A stretch of DNA of 46,005 bases, taken from positions 1-46,005 of the forward strand of contig JAHLLA010000014.1 in the NCBI GenBank assembly GCA_020444415.1. The letters run 5' to 3'. The position numbers and the translations under genes were made by a program. Of this stretch, positions 25,284 to 33,664 are shown piece by piece. The notes under the pieces are model-generated. The model worked only from the letters and a program-made list of their open reading frames with translations, had not been told where the DNA came from and did not search any database. Each line of letters begins with the position of its first letter. Positions within the stretch are counted from its first letter, which is position 1. The stretch comes from Bacteroidota bacterium. GTDB lineage: Bacteria > Bacteroidota > Bacteroidia > Bacteroidales > F082.

Positions 25284-27908
25284 CTATTTCAAGCCGGCCA
25301 ATTGTTCTTTAATCACTTTAATCCGGTTCACTGCATCGGCCTGTTTTTGCTTTTCCTTAACTACAACAGCTTCCGGGGCACCATTTACAAACTTTTCATT
25401 TGACAGCTTTTTCATGACCGATTTTAAAAATCCTTCGGTATAATCCAGCTCTTCCTGAAGTTTGGCGATCTCGGCATCTACATCAATGTCCGCTGTAAAA
25501 GGCACATAAAATTCCTGGGACCCAACGATAAACGACATCACATTGTCAGGTTTTTCATCTACTTCTTCAATGCTTTTAATATTTCCCAGCTTTGAAATAA
25601 CCGGGTAGAAAATACATTCGGGATGATCGCCTTTTTTAACAACCAGATCGATGCTTTCCTTGTTGGGAATGCTTTTTTCGAGCCTGATATTCCGGATACC
25701 CAGAATAACCTGTTCGGCTCTTTCAAATGCATTCAGAATGTCTTTGTCAAAGCCATTTGATGTGGGCATGGATGCAATGATGATGTCATCTCCTTCCTTT
25801 CGCTCTCTTAACAGATGCCAGATCTCTTCGGTGATGAAGGGTGTAAATGGATGCACAATTTTCATCAGGTCTTCAAAGAAAGATACCGTTTTTTCGTAGG
25901 TGACTATATCAATAGGTTGCTGGTAAGCAGGTTTTGCAATTTCCAGGTACCAGCTGCAGAAATCATCCCAAATGAGCTTATAGGTATCCATCAAAGCATC
26001 TGATATTCTGAATTTTGTAAAATGGCTCTCAATCGTCTTCAAAGCTTTGTTCATCCTTGATTCGAACCACCGGATGCCCATTTTGCTGCTTTCAGGTTGA
26101 TCGATCGTTTCATCAACTTCCCAACCTTTGACCAACCTGAGTGCATTCCATATTTTATTGCTGAAATTCCTGCCCTGCTCGCATAATGCCGGATCAAATG
26201 GCAGATCGTTGCCAGCAGGTGCTGTGAGTAACATACCTACACGGACACCATCCGCACCAAACTGGTTCATTAATTCGATCGGGTCAGGGGAATTGCCGAG
26301 TGTTTTTGACATTTTTCTTCCTATCTTATCGCGGACGATCCCTGTAAAATACACATTCTTAAACGGTACTTTATCCCTGAATTCGAGTCCGGCCATGATC
26401 ATCCGTGCCACCCAAAAGAAAATAATATCGGGAGCTGTAACCAGGTCGTTGGTGGGGTAATAATATTTGATATCTTCATTATCAGGATAACGAATGCCAT
26501 CAAATACAGAAATAGGCCACAACCATGATGAGAACCATGTATCCACCACATCTTCATCCTGCTTCAGGTCATCCAACTGAAGATCGGGAAGATCATATGT
26601 AGATTTGGCTTTCTCAAGCGCCTCCTCCATGGATTTGGCCACCACCATCTCACCATTGGGTAAATAATACACCGGTATACGTTGTCCCCACCAGAGTTGA
26701 CGTGAAATGTTCCAGTCGCGGACATTTTCCATCCAATGCCTGTAAATATTTTTGAACTTTGCCGGGTAATACTGAATTTCACCTGATTCAACCACTTCAA
26801 GTGCAGGTTTAGCAAATTCACCCATTTTCAGGAACCATTGTGTTGACAGTTTTGGCTCAATAATCACATCTGTACGCTCTGAAAAACCAATTTTATTAGT
26901 ATAATTTTCCTCCTTTTCAAGGCTTCCGGTTTGTTTCAAATCTTCAATAATCTCATCCCTTACTACGAAACGATCTTTACCCACATACAATTCAGCAGCT
27001 TCGCTGAGGGTGCCGTTATCTTTGAAAATATCGATCACTTCCAGTTTGTGCTTCATACCCAGTTCATAGTCGTTGATGTCGTGGGCAGGCGTAATTTTTA
27101 AAGCACCTGTTCCGAATTCACGATCGACATATTCATCAATTATGATGGGCACCGGCCTGTTGAGCAATGGTACCAGCACATTTTTACCATGAAATTTAAA
27201 GAAACGCTCATCTTCAGGATGAACACAAACCGCAGTATCTCCTAAAATGGTTTCAGGACGGGTAGTTGCGATGGTAATATATTCATCTTCGCCTTCCACT
27301 TTATATTTCAGGTAATATAATTTTGATTTTACCTCTTTATAATTCACTTCCTCATCAGAAACAGCAGTTTTGGCAGACGGATCCCAGTTTACCATACGGA
27401 TCCCGCGGTAAATCAATCCTTTTTCGTACAATTCAATAAAAACATCGATCACGGATTCGTATAGAGCTTCGTCCATGGTAAAGCGGGTACGGTCCCAATC
27501 ACATGAAGCACCCAGTTTTTTTAGTTGCTCCAGGATAATGCCTCCGTGTTTTTCTTTCCACTCCCAGGCATGTTCCAAAAATTCTTCACGAGTGATGTCA
27601 TCCTTATTGATGCCCTGTTCCCTGAGTTTATTTACCACTTTATTTTCAGTAGCAATGGATGCATGATCCGTTCCGGGCACCCAACATGCATTTTTTCCCT
27701 GCATGCGCGCCCGACGAACCAGGACATCCTGTAAGGTATTATTCAGCATGTGCCCCATGTGTAATACACCTGTTACGTTGGGAGGCGGTATTACAATCGT
27801 GAAAGGCTCCCTATCATCAGGTTCTGAATGAAAATACTTTTTCTCCATCCAGTAGGCATACCATTTATCTTCAGTAACTGCGGGGTTGTATTTGCTGGCT
27901 ATATCCAT
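25284..27908 (-). CDS. valS: valyl-tRNA synthetase
   Basis: An 874-residue class I aminoacyl-tRNA synthetase that charges tRNA-Val. The HIGH motif appears as HMGH at residues 50-53 within [26 protein letters not shown] carries the KMSKS motif. The editing domain ([40 protein letters not shown]), the tryptophan-rich [20 protein letters not shown] and the C-terminal coiled coil ([22 protein letters not shown]) are all present, so the protein is complete. The C-terminal arm is typical of ValS and separates it from IleS and LeuS. It is a single gene with a -7 box at 27935-27942. The tRNA-Val at 33218 is one of its substrates. Confidence 0.97.
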   Translation of the reverse strand: MDIASKYNPAVTEDKWYAYWMEKKYFHSEPDDREPFTIVIPPPNVTGVLHMGHMLNNTLQDVLVRRARMQGKNACWVPGTDHASIATENKVVNKLREQGINKDDITREEFLEHAWEWKEKHGGIILEQLKKLGASCDWDRTRFTMDEALYESVIDVFIELYEKGLIYRGIRMVNWDPSAKTAVSDEEVNYKEVKSKLYYLKYKVEGEDEYITIATTRPETILGDTAVCVHPEDERFFKFHGKNVLVPLLNRPVPIIIDEYVDREFGTGALKITPAHDINDYELGMKHKLEVIDIFKDNGTLSEAAELYVGKDRFVVRDEIIEDLKQTGSLEKEENYTNKIGFSERTDVIIEPKLSTQWFLKMGEFAKPALEVVESGEIQYYPAKFKNIYRHWMENVRDWNISRQLWWGQRIPVYYLPNGEMVVAKSMEEALEKAKSTYDLPDLQLDDLKQDEDVVDTWFSSWLWPISVFDGIRYPDNEDIKYYYPTNDLVTAPDIIFFWVARMIMAGLEFRDKVPFKNVYFTGIVRDKIGRKMSKTLGNSPDPIELMNQFGADGVRVGMLLTAPAGNDLPFDPALCEQGRNFSNKIWNALRLVKGWEVDETIDQPESSKMGIRWFESRMNKALKTIESHFTKFRISDALMDTYKLIWDDFCSWYLEIAKPAYQQPIDIVTYEKTVSFFEDLMKIVHPFTPFITEEIWHLLRERKEGDDIIIASMPTSNGFDKDILNAFERAEQVILGIRNIRLEKSIPNKESIDLVVKKGDHPECIFYPVISKLGNIKSIEEVDEKPDNVMSFIVGSQEFYVPFTADIDVDAEIAKLQEELDYTEGFLKSVMKKLSNEKFVNGAPEAVVVKEKQKQADAVNRIKVIKEQLAGLK

Positions 27909-27934
27909 CTTTAAACTAAGTCATTAATAAGCGG

Positions 27935-27942
27935 CAAAAATA
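27935..27942 (-). promoter_or_regulatory. candidate -7 box of valS
   Basis: On the minus strand this reads TATTTTTG, a perfect TAnnTTTG match 26 bp before the valS ATG. No -33 TTG is found at the usual distance. The rest of the 333-bp gap to 28241 holds a palindrome and the DUF4252 terminator but no gene. Confidence 0.45.
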
Positions 27943-28143
27943 GTAAACTTGTGACATTCGCTTTCATACAACAGGAAAAATCCTGAAGATTGAAAATATT
28001 CATTAGCCAGGGTGATGAAGGACGTGGATTGTTAGAAAAAACAAAAGGAAACTAAGATCATTTTTTGTCTCAGAAATTTTTTTATGTCACAAATAAAAGC
28101 TCAGGTTCTGGTATTTCAGCATTAAAAATGCCGGTCTCTTTGG

Positions 28144-28165
28144 TTCGGGATTCGGAAATCCCGAA
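28144..28165. repeat. 22-bp palindrome
   Basis: TTCGGGATT and AATCCCGAA form a perfect 9-bp stem around a CGGA loop. No T-run follows on either strand, so it is more like a dispersed palindromic unit than a terminator. It lies in the gap between the DUF4252 operon terminator and valS. Confidence 0.45.
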
Positions 28166-28183
28166 CAGCGGTTAATCTTACAT

Positions 28184-28217
28184 AAAAAACCCCGGGATGA
28201 TCAGACCATCCCGGGGT
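28184..28217 (-). terminator. terminator of the sigma/DUF4252 operon
   Basis: ACCCCGGGATG (28189-28199) and CATCCCGGGGT (28207-28217) make an 11-bp GC-rich stem with a 7-nt loop. On the minus strand it is followed by six T (complement of 28189-28184). It starts 24 bp after the last DUF4252 stop. Confidence 0.85.
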
Positions 28218-28241
28218 GTATAAAATTACGGGTAGATATAT

Positions 28242-28667
28242 TTAGTTTGTAATAAGGATAAAGGACGCATCATCCTCATCACTGGTGATCATCAAAATGG
28301 CATCGATTTTATCATCTTTTCCTTTCAGCACAAGAAGACGGAATTCCTCCTCGCCACTCAGGTCAAGAATTGTGGTGTAATCAGCCTTATCAATGTTCTT
28401 GTTCAGTTTTGCTTTGAATGAATTTAAGTCTTCCCGGTTTCCAGTACTGTATTCAAAGTTCAGGACGTAAAAGGACTCGGCTTCATCCAGGAAATTCAAA
28501 AAGCCCGCGTCGCCATCGAAATCAATATCAATATTGGTATCGGAAACCTCCAATTCAAAACCTTTTACGTTTTCGTATTTCTTAAATAGTTTCTCCACGC
28601 CGCTTGTTTTAGCGATCATAAATAATGGGAAAACTATTGCTAATAATATAATGGTTGCTTTCTTCAT
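28242..28667 (-). CDS. DUF4252 protein, short paralogue
   Basis: A 141-residue protein with an N-terminal hydrophobic export segment (about residues 5-20) and a DUF4252 domain of unknown function. DUF4252 proteins in Bacteroidota are typically encoded as pairs behind an ECF sigma factor and are probably periplasmic or outer-membrane-associated. It lacks a clear lipobox cysteine. It begins 9 bp after the second, longer DUF4252 gene, with which it shares the pattern of a knot of hydrophobic strands followed by an LKGKDDKIDAILMI-type ending. It is the last gene of the operon, with a strong terminator after it. Confidence 0.75.
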   Translation of the reverse strand: MKKATIILLAIVFPLFMIAKTSGVEKLFKKYENVKGFELEVSDTNIDIDFDGDAGFLNFLDEAESFYVLNFEYSTGNREDLNSFKAKLNKNIDKADYTTILDLSGEEEFRLLVLKGKDDKIDAILMITSDEDDASFILITN

Positions 28668-28676
28668 CTGTTTGGG

Positions 28677-29213
28677 TTATTTTTTGTCCATTTGATCCAG
28701 GTTTTCCAACCCGTCGATTTCGAGTGATTTAGATATTTCAGAAATCGTTTTCATATCCAGCAATCCACTCATGCTCATCACCACAGCTTCGTTGGCTTCC
28801 AGAACGATCATCAGCATTTCAGAAACGTTGCCATTTTTATCCTTTTTTGCCAGAAATTTTACTACTTCATCATCTTCATTCACCGACATCATTTCTTCAT
28901 AGCCTTTGATCTGGGTAAGTGTCCTGATCTCTTTCATAAAGGTTTCATTGGTTTCGCCTTCTTCAGGTTCATACACCAACATTTTCAGTCCACTCAATTT
29001 TTCCATGGCATTTTGCGATTCTTTTGCCTTTTCTGAACTGTCACTCATATCCATATTTGAGAGCATTTTAAACATTTCAGGATTGATATTGATGCTGGTA
29101 AATCCTTTTTGCCCGGCATATTTATCATACAAATGGTCGATGGCCGTTTGAGCTTTCATGCTGAATGGTACAACGAACATCATTACTAATAAACTGATTA
29201 CTAACTTTTTCAT
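28677..29213 (-). CDS. DUF4252 protein, long paralogue
   Basis: A 178-residue protein with a signal peptide (hydrophobic core about residues 5-17, likely cut near MKAQT) and a DUF4252 domain: FTSININPEMFKML, then LKMLVYEPEEGE, a glutamate-rich middle and MLMIVLEANEAVVMSMSGLLDM. The C-terminal tail is acidic. It follows the anti-sigma-like gene by 38 bp and precedes the shorter paralogue by 9 bp. It is a likely target and part of the sigma regulon. No function is known. Confidence 0.78.
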   Translation of the reverse strand: MKKLVISLLVMMFVVPFSMKAQTAIDHLYDKYAGQKGFTSININPEMFKMLSNMDMSDSSEKAKESQNAMEKLSGLKMLVYEPEEGETNETFMKEIRTLTQIKGYEEMMSVNEDDEVVKFLAKKDKNGNVSEMLMIVLEANEAVVMSMSGLLDMKTISEISKSLEIDGLENLDQMDKK

Positions 29214-29251
29214 GATTTAAGTATTAAATTGTTAAACATTTTTTTATTATT

Positions 29252-29842
29252 TTAAGAGTCTCCATATGAGACATATACCTTGCTGATTGATTTAAGCAGA
29301 TCACTGGCCTGGTCAATTTTCCGGAGACCTTTTGTTTTTTCCAGTGCCTGGTTCATTTTTTTAAGTTCCCCTGCCCTCTTTACATTTTTATCAATTTTCT
29401 GAACCGTTGTTTCGGCCGGCTGCAATCCTTTATTCAATTTTTTTGATACCTCATCCATTGCTTTTCTTGTTTCGAGAAATGCGAGAGAAGGATCAGAAAT
29501 GGTACCATATACTTCTCTGGGTTGTAATAAGTCGGTTCCGAACCAAACCATTATCAACAACAATATGGCTGCTGCCACACCACTCAAACGGTAGGTCCAT
29601 ATTTTAAATGAATTTGTTTGTAGCTCGTCCTTTTCTAGCGACCGTAAGATCTTTTCATCAAATGCATCATCTAATTCGAGTTCCTTTTCATCCTGAAGTA
29701 GATGAAAGTATTGTTTGACAGCTATAAATTGTTCAGGAACCGTTTCCCTGTTCAGATAATCCTTTAATATTTCTTCTTCCGCCAGGCTCGTTTCTCCATT
29801 ATAAAACTTTTCGATAAGCAGTTCAATTTCATGTAGTTTCAT
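29252..29842 (-). CDS. putative anti-sigma factor, single-pass membrane protein
   Basis: A 196-residue protein overlapping the sigma gene by 14 bp. Residues 1-75 are soluble and acidic (IEKFYNGETSLAEEEILKDYL is typical of Bacteroidota anti-sigma-like N-termini). A membrane helix covers about residues 86-105 and a lysine-rich coiled region follows outside. There is no zinc-binding HxxxCxxC, so it is not a classic ZAS anti-sigma factor. Position and topology suggest that it holds the sigma factor at the membrane. This role is inferred from gene order and general layout. Confidence 0.65.
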   Translation of the reverse strand: MKLHEIELLIEKFYNGETSLAEEEILKDYLNRETVPEQFIAVKQYFHLLQDEKELELDDAFDEKILRSLEKDELQTNSFKIWTYRLSGVAAAILLLIMVWFGTDLLQPREVYGTISDPSLAFLETRKAMDEVSKKLNKGLQPAETTVQKIDKNVKRAGELKKMNQALEKTKGLRKIDQASDLLKSISKVYVSYGDS

Positions 29843-30338
29843 AGCTATGGATTTTTTGTATTTCTTCTTTTATTTTCTTTCTTCCCCTTGATAGATTCAC
29901 CCTGACATAGTTTAAATCGAATCCCGTAATGTTCAGAATCTCCTCAAATTCATACCCTTCAATATCACGCAGTTGGATGATGGTTTTTTGTTGTTCGGGG
30001 AGTTTGCTAATCAGTTGTTTTACATGGTTAACAACATCTGATAGTTCTGATTGCTGAAGCGGATTGGCTGAATCTGCTGCGTTAAAACGGGGATCCAAAC
30101 CCGAAAATTTGTTCTTCTTGCTTTTCAGTTTATCGAGGCACAAATTTCTGGTCATGGTCATCAGCAGCCCATCCACATTGTTATATTTTTTCAGATCGTT
30201 ACGCATCTTCCAAGTTTTCAGGTATGTTTCCTGCACAGCATCTTCAGCCTCTTGCCGGTTCGACAATAGCCTGAATGCCAGCCTGAACATCTTGTTCTTT
30301 AATGGCATCAGATTGTTTTTAAATTCTTCTGAGGTCAT
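29829..30338 (-). CDS. ECF-type RNA polymerase sigma factor
   Basis: A 169-residue sigma-70 family factor with only regions 2 and 4, as in ECF sigmas. Region 2 covers about residues 12-80 (FRLAFRLLSNRQEAEDAVQETYLKTW, then the MTRNLCLDKL helix). Region 4 covers about residues 105-160 (LSKLPEQQKTIIQLRDIEGY, then a helix-turn-helix NITGFDLNYVRVNLSRGRKKI). It heads a four-gene unit with an anti-sigma-like gene and two DUF4252 genes, and is divergent from the POT gene. No clear TAnnTTTG box lies upstream, fitting self-dependent transcription by the ECF factor; that is inference. Confidence 0.9.
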   Translation of the reverse strand: MTSEEFKNNLMPLKNKMFRLAFRLLSNRQEAEDAVQETYLKTWKMRNDLKKYNNVDGLLMTMTRNLCLDKLKSKKNKFSGLDPRFNAADSANPLQQSELSDVVNHVKQLISKLPEQQKTIIQLRDIEGYEFEEILNITGFDLNYVRVNLSRGRKKIKEEIQKIHSYETT

Positions 30339-30487
30339 TCTATTTGTATGACGAATTTCACTTTATAAAATTACACCCGATTTGTCAAATATTTGGAATC
30401 GTTCTAAAAATCAATTGTCAATCCATGCGTCGCAACCTGCACTGTTTGATTATCAACAAAATATGTCAATAACTCGAATTCAGGATA

Positions 30488-30518
30488 TTTGCATCCCTCA
30501 TTATTTTATTTACATTTG
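30488..30518 (+). promoter_or_regulatory. promoter of the POT transporter gene
   Basis: TTTG at 30488-30491 and TACATTTG at 30511-30518 are exactly 19 bp apart, the ideal Bacteroidota arrangement. The ATG lies 38 bp after the -7 box. Confidence 0.75.
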
Positions 30519-30556
30519 TCGGTCATTGAATTTTTTAACAACTAAAAACAATCATT

Positions 30557-32098
30557 ATGTTTAAAGGACATCCAAAAGGATTGATTGCAGCGGCACTTGC
30601 TAATATGGGTGAACGCTTTGGTTTTTACACCATGATGGCAATCTTAGTATTGTTTCTTCAGGCTAAATTTGGTTTATCAGGAGAGAATGCAGGTTACATC
30701 TATGCTACTTTTTATGCATTGATTTATATTCTTTCTTTAGTCGGAGGAATTATTGCTGACAAAACCAAAAATTTTAAGGGGACGATCCTTATGGGATTGG
30801 TGCTTATGGCTGTAGGTTATTTAGTCATGTCTATTCCAACGCCAACACCTGTACCCAATCAAACATTGTTTTTAACTTATTCGTTAGTAGGTTTATTTGT
30901 CATTGCTTTTGGTAATGGCCTTTTTAAAGGAAATTTGCAGGCGCTGGTTGGTCAAATGTACGACCGGGGCAACTTTAGCGACGAGAAACGGGGTTCCGGA
31001 TTCCAGATCTTTTATATGTTCATCAATGTGGGTGCCGTGGTGGCACCATTTATTGCTCCCGGTATCAGAACATGGTGGTTGAGACAAAATAATTTTCTTT
31101 ACAATGCTGAATTGCCTTCTCTTTGTCATGCGCACCTTAATGGTACAATTTCGCCTCAGTCAGTTGATAAGTTTCAAAACTGGGCCAATGAAGCCACTAT
31201 TACTGGTGCACCGGTGACAGACATGACTGCTTTCGCGAATAATTACCTGAATATTTTTACGGAAGGATTCCATTACGCTTTTGGTGTAGCAATCCTTGCC
31301 ATGGCCATTTCATTCATAATTTACCTCGCCAACAAAAAACGCTTCCCCGATCCGGCGCATGCTGCTATCCAAACGGATGACACAGGCAACACCCACCAGG
31401 TAAAAGAAATGGATATTAAAGAAGTCAGGCAGCGTATATATGCACTTTTGGCTGTTTATGGAGTTGTGATCTTTTTCTGGTTTTCCTTCCATCAAAATGG
31501 ACTGACACTTACATTCTTTGCCCGTGATTATACAAATCTGAGTTTCATGGGAATAAATTTATCTGTTGAATCATTCCAGGCTATGAATCCTTTTTTCGTG
31601 GTATTTTTAACACCTGTTATTGTCGGACTTTTTGGCTGGCTGAAAAACAGGGGTATCGAACCTTCTACGCCTAAAAAGATCGCGATTGGTATGTTCATTG
31701 CCGCATCAGCCTACTTATTAATGTCATTAAGTTCCATAGGACTTCCGCTGTATTCAACCATTAACCCCGACTTGGGAGGTACACCATTGGATGATGTTCA
31801 AAAAATTACACCCCTCTTATTATTAGGCACCTATTTTATCCTGACGGTGGCTGAACTATTCATCAGTCCACTTGGAATTGCCTTTGTGTCAAAAGTAGCT
31901 CCTCCACAGTACCAGGGTCTGATGCAGGGCGGCTGGCTTGGCGCAACAGCGCTTGGAAACCAGTTATTGTTTATTGGTGCTATATTATACACCCACATTC
32001 CATTGTGGATCACCTGGGGCGTATTTGTCGGCGTTTGTCTTATTTCAATGACCATGATGCTCTTTATGTTAAAATGGCTTGAGAGAGTGTCTAAATAA
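30557..32098 (+). CDS. POT-family (PTR2) peptide transporter
   Basis: A 513-residue proton-coupled oligopeptide transporter homologue with about 12-14 membrane helices. The POT N-terminus is present but altered: GERFGFYTM stands where the family has ExxERFxYY, with Asn in place of the first glutamate. Other landmarks are YALIYILSLVGGIIADK, FGNGLFKGNLQALVGQMY and the ISPLGIAFVSKVAPPQYQGLMQGGW segment near residues 434-456. It probably imports di- and tripeptides across the inner membrane, but the proton coupling may differ. It has its own promoter and a strong terminator at 32117-32154. Confidence 0.87.
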   Translation: MFKGHPKGLIAAALANMGERFGFYTMMAILVLFLQAKFGLSGENAGYIYATFYALIYILSLVGGIIADKTKNFKGTILMGLVLMAVGYLVMSIPTPTPVPNQTLFLTYSLVGLFVIAFGNGLFKGNLQALVGQMYDRGNFSDEKRGSGFQIFYMFINVGAVVAPFIAPGIRTWWLRQNNFLYNAELPSLCHAHLNGTISPQSVDKFQNWANEATITGAPVTDMTAFANNYLNIFTEGFHYAFGVAILAMAISFIIYLANKKRFPDPAHAAIQTDDTGNTHQVKEMDIKEVRQRIYALLAVYGVVIFFWFSFHQNGLTLTFFARDYTNLSFMGINLSVESFQAMNPFFVVFLTPVIVGLFGWLKNRGIEPSTPKKIAIGMFIAASAYLLMSLSSIGLPLYSTINPDLGGTPLDDVQKITPLLLLGTYFILTVAELFISPLGIAFVSKVAPPQYQGLMQGGWLGATALGNQLLFIGAILYTHIPLWITWGVFVGVCLISMTMMLFMLKWLERVSK

Positions 32099-32116
32099 TA
32101 TTTAAATAAAGAATTT

Positions 32117-32154
32117 AAAAAAGGGATTGAAATTGAATTCAGTCCCTTTTTTTT
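32117..32154 (+). terminator. terminator of the POT gene
   Basis: AAAAAAGGGA (32117-32126) pairs with TCCCTTTTTT (32143-32152), with an inner TGAA/TTCA pairing and a T-run to 32154. It starts 19 bp after the POT stop. Confidence 0.85.
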
Positions 32155-32159
32155 ATCAC

Positions 32160-32167
32160 TATTTTTG
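32160..32167 (+). promoter_or_regulatory. candidate -7 box of the radical SAM gene
   Basis: TATTTTTG matches TAnnTTTG and ends only 8 bp before the ATG at 32176. Transcription from it would begin almost at the start codon, giving a leaderless or near-leaderless mRNA. It lies directly behind the POT terminator. Confidence 0.4.
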
Positions 32168-32175
32168 TCGGCACT

Positions 32176-33114
32176 ATGGAATATCCCTGGCAACACAACA
32201 GACGCTACAATGCCTATGCGCCTTATTTCAAGAATCTTTTTGGTGAAAGGGTTCAGAAGATCAGCGTGGATGCCGGGTTTACTTGCCCCAACAGGGATGG
32301 TAGCATAGGCAGCGGCGGATGCACCTATTGTAATAACGATGCATTCAACCCCTCCTATTGTGATCCCAATAAGTCGATAGCCCAACAGGTAGAAGAAGGG
32401 ATAGAATTTCACAAAGTAAGATATCGCAGGGCGAAAAATTACCTGGTGTATTTTCAGCCCTATTCTAATACCTATGCGCCCCTCAACCACCTAAAGAATT
32501 TATACGAAACGGCACTTTCCTATCCTGAAGTGGTTGGCCTGGTGATCGGCACCCGACCCGATTGTGTCGACCGGGAAAAATTGAAATACCTGGGTGAACT
32601 ATCCAAAAGCCATTACATCACCATCGAATATGGCCTTGAGAGTGTTTACAATGAAACCCTTGAACGGATCAACCGGCAGCATACATACGAGGAATCAGTC
32701 GAAGCCATCCGGCTTTCAAAAGAATATGACTTGAATGTGGGTGCTCATTTTATTTTTGGATTGCCAGGCGAAAGCCGCCCGATGATGCTTGAATCCGTGA
32801 AAGAAATATCATCGTTACCATTGAATTCGGTTAAGTTTCACCAGTTGCAGATTGTGGAAGGCACGGCGATGGCGAAAGATTACGCCAACAATCCAGCAGA
32901 TTACGATCTGTTTTCTTTTGAAGATTATGTCGATTTCATCATCCGGTTTACCGAAAGACTGAACCCGGCTTTCATTATCGAACGATTTGCTGGTGAGGTG
33001 CCACCGCGCTACCTGGCCGGACCGGGTTGGGGACTGATCAGAAACGACCAGATCAATGTGGCCATTGAAAAGGAACTGGAACGAAGAGATACATGGCAGG
33101 GCAAATTTTTTTAA
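32176..33114 (+). CDS. TIGR01212/YhcC-family radical SAM protein
   Basis: A 312-residue radical SAM enzyme of the YhcC type. The [4Fe-4S] cluster cysteines are C37, C49 and C52 in TCPNRDGSIGSGGCTYCNN, a C-x11-C-x2-C spacing that marks this family rather than the common C-x3-C-x2-C. The barrel holds PYSNTYAPL, VIGTRPDCV and IEYGLESV, all family signatures. RFAGEVPPRYLAGPGWGLIRN near the C-terminus is also conserved. No reaction has been proven for the family to my knowledge. It is a monocistronic gene between a terminator and the tRNA gene. Confidence 0.9.
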   Translation: MEYPWQHNRRYNAYAPYFKNLFGERVQKISVDAGFTCPNRDGSIGSGGCTYCNNDAFNPSYCDPNKSIAQQVEEGIEFHKVRYRRAKNYLVYFQPYSNTYAPLNHLKNLYETALSYPEVVGLVIGTRPDCVDREKLKYLGELSKSHYITIEYGLESVYNETLERINRQHTYEESVEAIRLSKEYDLNVGAHFIFGLPGESRPMMLESVKEISSLPLNSVKFHQLQIVEGTAMAKDYANNPADYDLFSFEDYVDFIIRFTERLNPAFIIERFAGEVPPRYLAGPGWGLIRNDQINVAIEKELERRDTWQGKFF

Positions 33115-33121
33115 ATTTTAG

Positions 33122-33151
33122 TTGACTGGAAAAAATATAGGTGTATATTTG
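33122..33151 (+). promoter_or_regulatory. promoter of tRNA-Val
   Basis: TTG at 33122-33124 and TATATTTG at 33144-33151 are 19 bp apart, a consensus Bacteroidota promoter. The mature tRNA begins 66 bp downstream, leaving a 5' leader for RNase P. Confidence 0.75.
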
Positions 33152-33217
33152 CACTCGCTTTTAAAAGCCGGAAGAAAACCAGTTCTTCCAAATTAGCGAA
33201 AAAGTTCATACAATATT

Positions 33218-33292
33218 GGGAGTTTAGCTCAGCTGGTTCAGAGCACCTGCCTTACAAGCAGGGGGTCACTGGTTCGAATCCAGTAACTCCCA
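33218..33292 (+). tRNA. tRNA-Val (anticodon UAC)
   Basis: All arms fold. The acceptor stem is GGGAGTT (33218-33224) with AACTCCC (33285-33291) and discriminator A at 33292. The D stem is GCTC/GAGC. The anticodon stem is CCTGC/GCAGG with loop CTTACAA, giving anticodon TAC at 33253-33255. The T stem is ACTGG/CCAGT with loop TTCGAAT. The CCA end is not encoded. It reads valine codons GUA and probably GUG. Confidence 0.97.
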
Positions 33293-33323
33293 CGACAGTC
33301 AAACCTCTGACTTGAAAGCATTT

Positions 33324-33354
33324 AAGCCACCTCTCATAATGGGGTGGCTTTTTT
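33324..33354 (+). terminator. terminator of tRNA-Val
   Basis: AAGCCACC (33324-33331) pairs with GGTGGCTT (33343-33350), extended by one T-G and one C-G pair, and is followed by a T-run to 33354. Confidence 0.85.
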
Positions 33355-33356
33355 GT

Positions 33357-33376
33357 TTTGCAGGTGATTTGCAGGT
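33357..33376 (+). repeat. tandem direct repeat behind the tRNA
   Basis: TTTGCAGGT occurs at 33357-33365 and again at 33368-33376, an 11-bp period. Short direct repeats just behind a tRNA resemble arm sites of tyrosine integrases, so this may be part of an attachment site. A matching repeat at the far end would lie outside the window. No integrase gene is seen. Confidence 0.45.
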
Positions 33377-33490
33377 AACTATTAATGATCTCCACTATGT
33401 TAATATCTTTGTTTTCATTGTGGAACTAAGACCGCCCGCATGAATGGATTCATCCATACGGACTGGTTTAGCTTGGAAAAACCGGAGCCA

Positions 33491-33664
33491 TTGACCACCT
33501 GAAACCGGAGTAAATTGACCATCAGTTCCGGTTTGCTTTGACCATGTGATTCCGGAATATTATGGATTAGTAACTATTTGTTCTTCTGCCATATATATTA
33601 TTTCGAAATTTTTATTACATTGCATTATGCATGGTTTGTCAATCAAACCGGAATGGGGTGGTCA
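33491..33664. mobile_element. IS21-like element ends without transposase
   Basis: Three direct copies of a TTGACCA-N5/6-TTCCGG-like unit lie at 33491-33508, 33515-33531 and 33538-33555, about 23-24 bp apart. One inverse copy (TGACCACCCCATTCCGG on the minus strand) lies at 33648-33664. Multiple spaced terminal repeats of this kind are found at the ends of IS21-family elements. Between the ends only about 90 bp remain with no istA or istB, so it is a deletion remnant or a non-autonomous derivative. The exact outer borders are not certain. Confidence 0.55.

Noticed and set aside
30386-30395. CAAATATTTG palindrome upstream of the sigma gene as an operator
   Set aside because: Ten AT-rich bases are expected by chance and no second copy is seen.
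31831-32490. Minus-strand open frame across the POT terminator and the radical SAM gene
   Set aside because: It runs through a strong terminator and two confidently assigned genes.
33357-33376. CRISPR-like repeat
   Set aside because: Only two 9-bp units with a 2-bp gap; no spacer structure. No CRISPR array was seen anywhere in the window.
33380-33420. Minus-strand ATG AAA ACA AAG ATA start, reminiscent of integrase N-termini
   Set aside because: The frame closes after six codons; too little remains to call an integrase remnant.
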